Assembly (NCBI GenBank): GCA_030272155.1
Contig: CP126194.1
Location: 6,067,501-6,131,500, forward strand
Length of the DNA stretch: 64,000 nt
From: Tetradesmus obliquus
Taxonomy: Eukaryota > Chlorophyta > Chlorophyceae > Sphaeropleales > Scenedesmaceae
Direction of reading: 5' to 3'
The translations under genes were made by a program, and so were the position numbers. Shown here piece by piece: positions 60,601-64,000 of the stretch (positions are counted from its first letter, which is position 1; every line of letters starts with the position of its first letter). The notes under the pieces are model-generated. The model saw only the letters and a program-made list of their open reading frames with translations. It searched no databases and had not been told where the DNA came from.

Positions 60601-62743
60601 CGAGGTGCTACCGTCAGATGCCTTTGAGTTTGCAGGCTTCTATGTACCGGCAAACGACACCACTCCCACCTCGATCCCAGGCACCGCTTACATCATAATT
60701 GAATTGGCGGATCCATCCCCCGCTGATGCCAGTAACGGGTTGAGGCTCAAGCTGTCTGCGTTTCCAGAAACTGGCCTGACCATCGTGCCAGGTCAGAATG
60801 GAGCGAAGAGCACTGCATCTGCTCTCGTGCCACACTCAAACACACAAGGTGGGTGGGTTGCTTGTGCGCCTGTCAGCGCACTGCACGTTGTTTTGTGATA
60901 TGCGCCTGTCAGCGCACTGCCTGTCATTTTACATACATCTTGTTGTCGAGATGCACGCACTTCTCCTGTCAGCGCGCTGCACGTTCTATTGTAATACATC
61001 TGATTCTCAGCATGCACGCCCCTGCTGGGCCTGGCAGGCGCTAGCCAAGGCTGTGCTGTGTGGTCGCTGCTGCTCCGCTTAACCTAGGACAAGCGAATCC
61101 GGCAAGATCTGCTGTACACCAACGATTCAGCCAGTGCATTGCGTCATGCAGCAGCAGCTTTAGATCTACTAGCAACTGATGGTGTGGCAGGGGCTTTGGT
61201 GTCATGCGTCGGCAGCTACCAGTCGCCAAGACGGGTAGCTGATTTATCAACAATATACTGCATGGCTGATGGCAACTGCAGGTGCAATGAGCGTTGGTGC
61301 AGCCTACTACCGTCAGACCCCAGGCTATGGCGTTACACCAGCCGTGCTCGAAACCTACTCGTCGCCTGGGCTGCAGGCAATCTACTACACCCATCTCGGC
61401 AGCTTGTTGCCGGAGCCGATGCTGCTGCAGAAGCCAGACATTGTTGCTCCTGATGGCACGCAGACCAGCTACAGCCAAAACAGTGCGGGAGAGTCCTACT
61501 TTTATGGCACATCTGCTGCTGCTCCACACGCGGCGGCAGTGGCTGCACTGATGCTGCAGCAGAACCACACCCTGACGGTAAGCAGCGCAGTGCTGGCGCT
61601 TTCTGTTTGCGTTGAGCTTTGACTGCTATCAGAATTGAATATACCGACTGCGCTTGCCTCCCTCCCTGACCTCTTGCCATGTTGCTAAGCTTCAAGAGTC
61701 TCTTATACTAGCGAGTCAAGTAGCGCCCCAAGACTGATCACCCACTCACTCAACCAGCTGTTTTGTACTTGTGCTGTGCTGCTGTATATTGTTTCTGCAG
61801 CCTGATGCCATCTACACTCGCATGCGCTCCACTGCCCTGGATATGGGAGCCCCCGGATATGACAGGTTCACTGGCTTTGGCTTCATCAATGGCAAGGCTC
61901 TGCTGGTGAGTGGCTAGAGTTTGGGTTTTAGGGTGTAGGTTGTAGGTTCATTAGGGTCTGGGGTTTGAATCCCACTGGCTTTGGATTCATCAATGGCAAG
62001 GCTCTGCTGGTGAGTGGCTACAGTTTGGGTTTTGGTCGTAGGTTTATTGGGGTCTGGGGTTTGAATCCCAATGGCTTTGGCTTCATCAATGGCAAGGCTC
62101 TGCTGGTGAATAGCTGCAACAGCTGCCATATGTTATGCGATAGGGGTGTGAGTAATGTACTCATGGCCTGGCAAGCACCACAGCCTGCCTACTTGTAGTG
62201 GCTGCTGCAGCCAAGTCAGTGCAGTCATTTCAAGCTGGCTGTGCCTGCTGGTGTGGCCTCCAACCAGTTGGTAGGGGTTTGTCACGTTATTGCAGTGGAC
62301 CGTGGAGTGTCACTCACTGAGTCTTGGCTCACAATCCTCTTTCTTGATACACGCACACCGGATAAGCCGCAGATGCTGTAGGACTTGTAGCTTGTATCTC
62401 CAACGAGTGGCTGTCGCTGCTGCCTGTTGTTGCGCTGCTGCAGACGCCGCCCACGCCCCCGACACCAATTAACTGCACCGGCCTCAAAAACATGGCTATC
62501 TGTGACGACTTGAACGCCTGCACCACCAACGACCGCTGCCGCAAGGGTGTCTGCAAAGGCATCGCCAAGCAGTGCCCAGCCAGCAGCAGCACTTGCTCTG
62601 TAGCTACATGCAATGCTGTCTCGGGTGAGTGTGGCCTGGCGAACAAGCCTGCTGGCACGAAGTGCAGTGGCAAGGGTCTCCGGAAGCCGGCATGTGATGC
62701 AAATGGCCAGTGTGTGGGCAAGGTCGGGTCTAGGCTGCTGTAA
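57678..62743 (+). CDS. Secreted subtilisin-like (S8-type) protease with Cys-rich C-terminal module
   Basis: Nine exons join in frame to 680 residues: 57678-57902, 58145-58358, 58627-58763, 59267-59650, 60170-60292, 60590-60848, 61282-61577, 61801-61905 and 62444-62743. The ATG at 57678 begins a signal peptide (ARVSALAIILACFCVAQAS). The catalytic Asp lies in IKIGIMSDSYAATNANW. The Ser box is YFYGTSAAAPHAAAVAALML, a good subtilisin signature. Between them are IIVDDVQYFAE and GVAYFAAAGNSNGG, the oxyanion/Asn region. The usual His box (HGTxVAG) is not visible; its place is taken by EDLADEGRAMAELICYVAPA, with Glu where His is expected. The last exon encodes a Pro/Thr linker and a 12-cysteine module (CDDLNACTTNDRCRKGVCKG), probably for substrate or matrix binding. 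A likely extracellular or wall protease. TGTAA motifs follow at 63413 and 63645. Confidence 0.93.
60865..61018 (+). repeat. Tandem repeats within a protease intron
   Basis: CCTGTCAGCGC(A/G)CTGC occurs three times (near 60869, 60905 and 60965), and a longer unit ending ATGCACGC is duplicated. The repeats are purely intronic and follow the donor at 60849. Confidence 0.85.
61869..62109 (+). repeat. Three copies of a protease exon end and donor
   Basis: The exon end coding GFGFINGKALL with donor GTGAGT (boundary 61905) recurs with boundaries at 62009 and 62105. The spacers, which contain GGGTTTGAATCCCA, are repeated too. The units are about 96-104 bp and nearly identical, indicating recent duplication. 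Confidence 0.96.
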
Positions 62744-63626
62744 GCTGCTGGATTCAGGGGTAGGCTTGAGACAATTGGCCGCATGGCTGGCTAAACAAGA
62801 CAGACACTGCTGTTTGCATACATTGCAAAATCAGGGGTTTTGGTGGGACATGCGTGTGACAGCACGGCGTGCATGCTTTACCAGGTGCTTGGAAGTCTGC
62901 CTGATTCAGGTGTCACGTGAGAGAAACGAGCTCCGCTTGGTTGGGTTGTTCTTTGTCAAATCACTTATGTACAGCCCGTGGCATTGAGATGGGGTTTACT
63001 GTGATATGCTGATGTGTGCATGTGTATAATTCTGTCTGGTTGAATCTGGCTGTTTACACCTGAATGGATCTCTAGCTCCGACAGCTGGTACGTGAATGGG
63101 TCTCGCCAGCTTGATTGCTTCCAATGACATGTGATAGGTCTCCAGACATACAATACTCCTTACTTGCTTGTTTACGCTATTGCTTGCTGCGCTTGCTTGC
63201 TTGACGGCTGTCATTGTTGCTGGCTGATGTTGTGCTGGTGCGTAGCTCTTGTGACCGCCCTGGTCCACAGTTGCAAGCGCCTGCGACCCCGACACAGACA
63301 CCGGCCAACACTTGATGATGGGTTTGATGATGACTTGCATTATGTCTCTTTTATGATTCTGATGCTGTTGCTGAGCCGTTGCAGCCATTAATGGTGATGG
63401 TCGCCACATGGGTGTAAAGATGGACAGTCTAACATGAAAGGGAGTAAAACATGAAAAAGGAAATTTGCGCACCTGCAAGCATTGCTTGGACAATTGTCCA
63501 GGGGACCCCCCGCCCGACGTCCCACAGCGCTCCTAGTGGGCTGTCCATGCAGGCACGGCTGTCTGGTGTGCTAGATGCTGAGAGCCACTGGGGATGCTGC
63601 CGCAGTCACAGTGGCAACCCTTGCAC
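62744..63626. other. Downstream of the protease, no gene recognised
   Basis: Probable protease 3' UTR and intergenic sequence. A plus-strand TGTAA is at 63413-63417. No ORF with recognisable protein sequence and no RNA gene were seen. Confidence 0.5.
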
Positions 63627-64000
63627 TTACACGGGCATTGTGTTTGTAACAGGCGGCTTCTGGCTTTTACACTGCCATAGGTTGGCTCCTTGGGCAACGC
63701 TTACGTAACTGGATACCCGTCTTTTACATGTACAGACAAAGCAATCTTGCACCACCACCACATATGGGAAGCGACCACAGACTGTGGACAGGGCCGGCCC
63801 ACCACCTTTGCAGAAAGGATCCCACACCACCACAAGCTTGTGAGCCTGCACGACTGGAAAAGCACAAATCAAGAGTCACAACGCGCGTTGCATGTGCAGC
63901 AACACCACTGCTTGTACACAGTGCGTATTCACAACGTGCAGGTTGCACGCAGGGCAGGTATACGTACAGCGGGGTACATGAGGCGGCTGTCATGCCCGCC
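63627..64000 (-). CDS. Possible 3' end of an unrecognised minus-strand gene (partial)
   Basis: At the right edge, minus-strand sequence reads GGHDSRLMYPA followed by a GTACGT donor. After a TCGTGCAG acceptor near 63847 it continues in phase as AHKLVVVWDPFCKGGG ... GRFPYVVVVQDCF. The frame stops at 63627. The joined sequence is protein-like but matches no family I recognise. It may be a chance open frame. Confidence 0.22.

Noticed and set aside
61965-62078. GGGTTTGAATCCCA as a tRNA T-arm/B-box
   Set aside because: There is no acceptor stem, A-box or anticodon arm nearby, and the motif is simply part of the repeated intron spacer.
1-64000. CRISPR arrays, rRNA, prophage, transposases, reverse transcriptases or virus-like elements
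   Set aside because: No spaced identical repeats of CRISPR form, no rRNA-like sequence and no recognisable polymerase, integrase, capsid or transposase motifs were found on either strand.

Overview
The window reads as nuclear DNA of a ciliated green alga, most likely a chlorophycean. The signs are an axonemal dynein heavy chain, intron-dense genes with GT-AG introns, many CAG/CTG microsatellites in introns and in low-complexity protein segments, standard stop codons, TGTAA motifs where chlorophyte poly(A) signals would be expected, and plant-type versions of ITPK and TM9SF. Species assignment is not possible from the sequence alone. No transposon, virus-like element, tRNA, rRNA or CRISPR array was recognised.

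Layout: (1) 1-22496, minus strand: an axonemal inner-arm-type dynein heavy chain. Its N-terminus, tail, linker, AAA1-AAA4, stalk and AAA5 lie inside; the C-terminal end runs off the left edge. (2) 22903-24397, plus: a complete six-exon ZSWIM7/SWS1 homologue, divergent from the dynein gene across about 0.4 kb. (3) 25934-27122 minus and 27406-28755 plus: a divergent pair of small, unrecognised proteins with signal peptides. (4) 29351-32706 minus: tRNA-splicing endonuclease subunit SEN54. (5) 35347-38260 minus: inositol-tetrakisphosphate 1-kinase with a long disordered tail. (6) 39024-49236 minus: TRAPPC8/Trs85. (7) 49743-56668 plus: a TM9SF/nonaspanin protein, divergent from TRAPPC8. (8) 57678-62743 plus: a secreted subtilisin-like protease with a cysteine-rich C-terminal module. 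The right edge may hold part of another minus-strand gene.

The genes are mostly unrelated housekeeping functions: ciliary motility, homologous recombination, tRNA splicing, inositol phosphate signalling, membrane traffic and secreted proteolysis. TRAPPC8 and TM9SF both act in the Golgi/endomembrane system and share a divergent upstream region. Exon models for ZSWIM7, SEN54, ITPK, TM9SF, the protease and the two small secretory genes were assembled by hand. Every splice keeps frame and the total coding lengths are multiples of three.

The most striking structural signal is a recurrent set of 'splice-junction echoes'. In the dynein, TRAPPC8, TM9SF and protease genes, a segment of about 20-60 bp spanning an exon edge and its splice site is repeated once to three times inside the neighbouring intron, usually about 90-137 bp away. 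At least fifteen such loci are visible. They look like survivors of a micro-tandem-duplication process that creates decoy splice sites and intron length.
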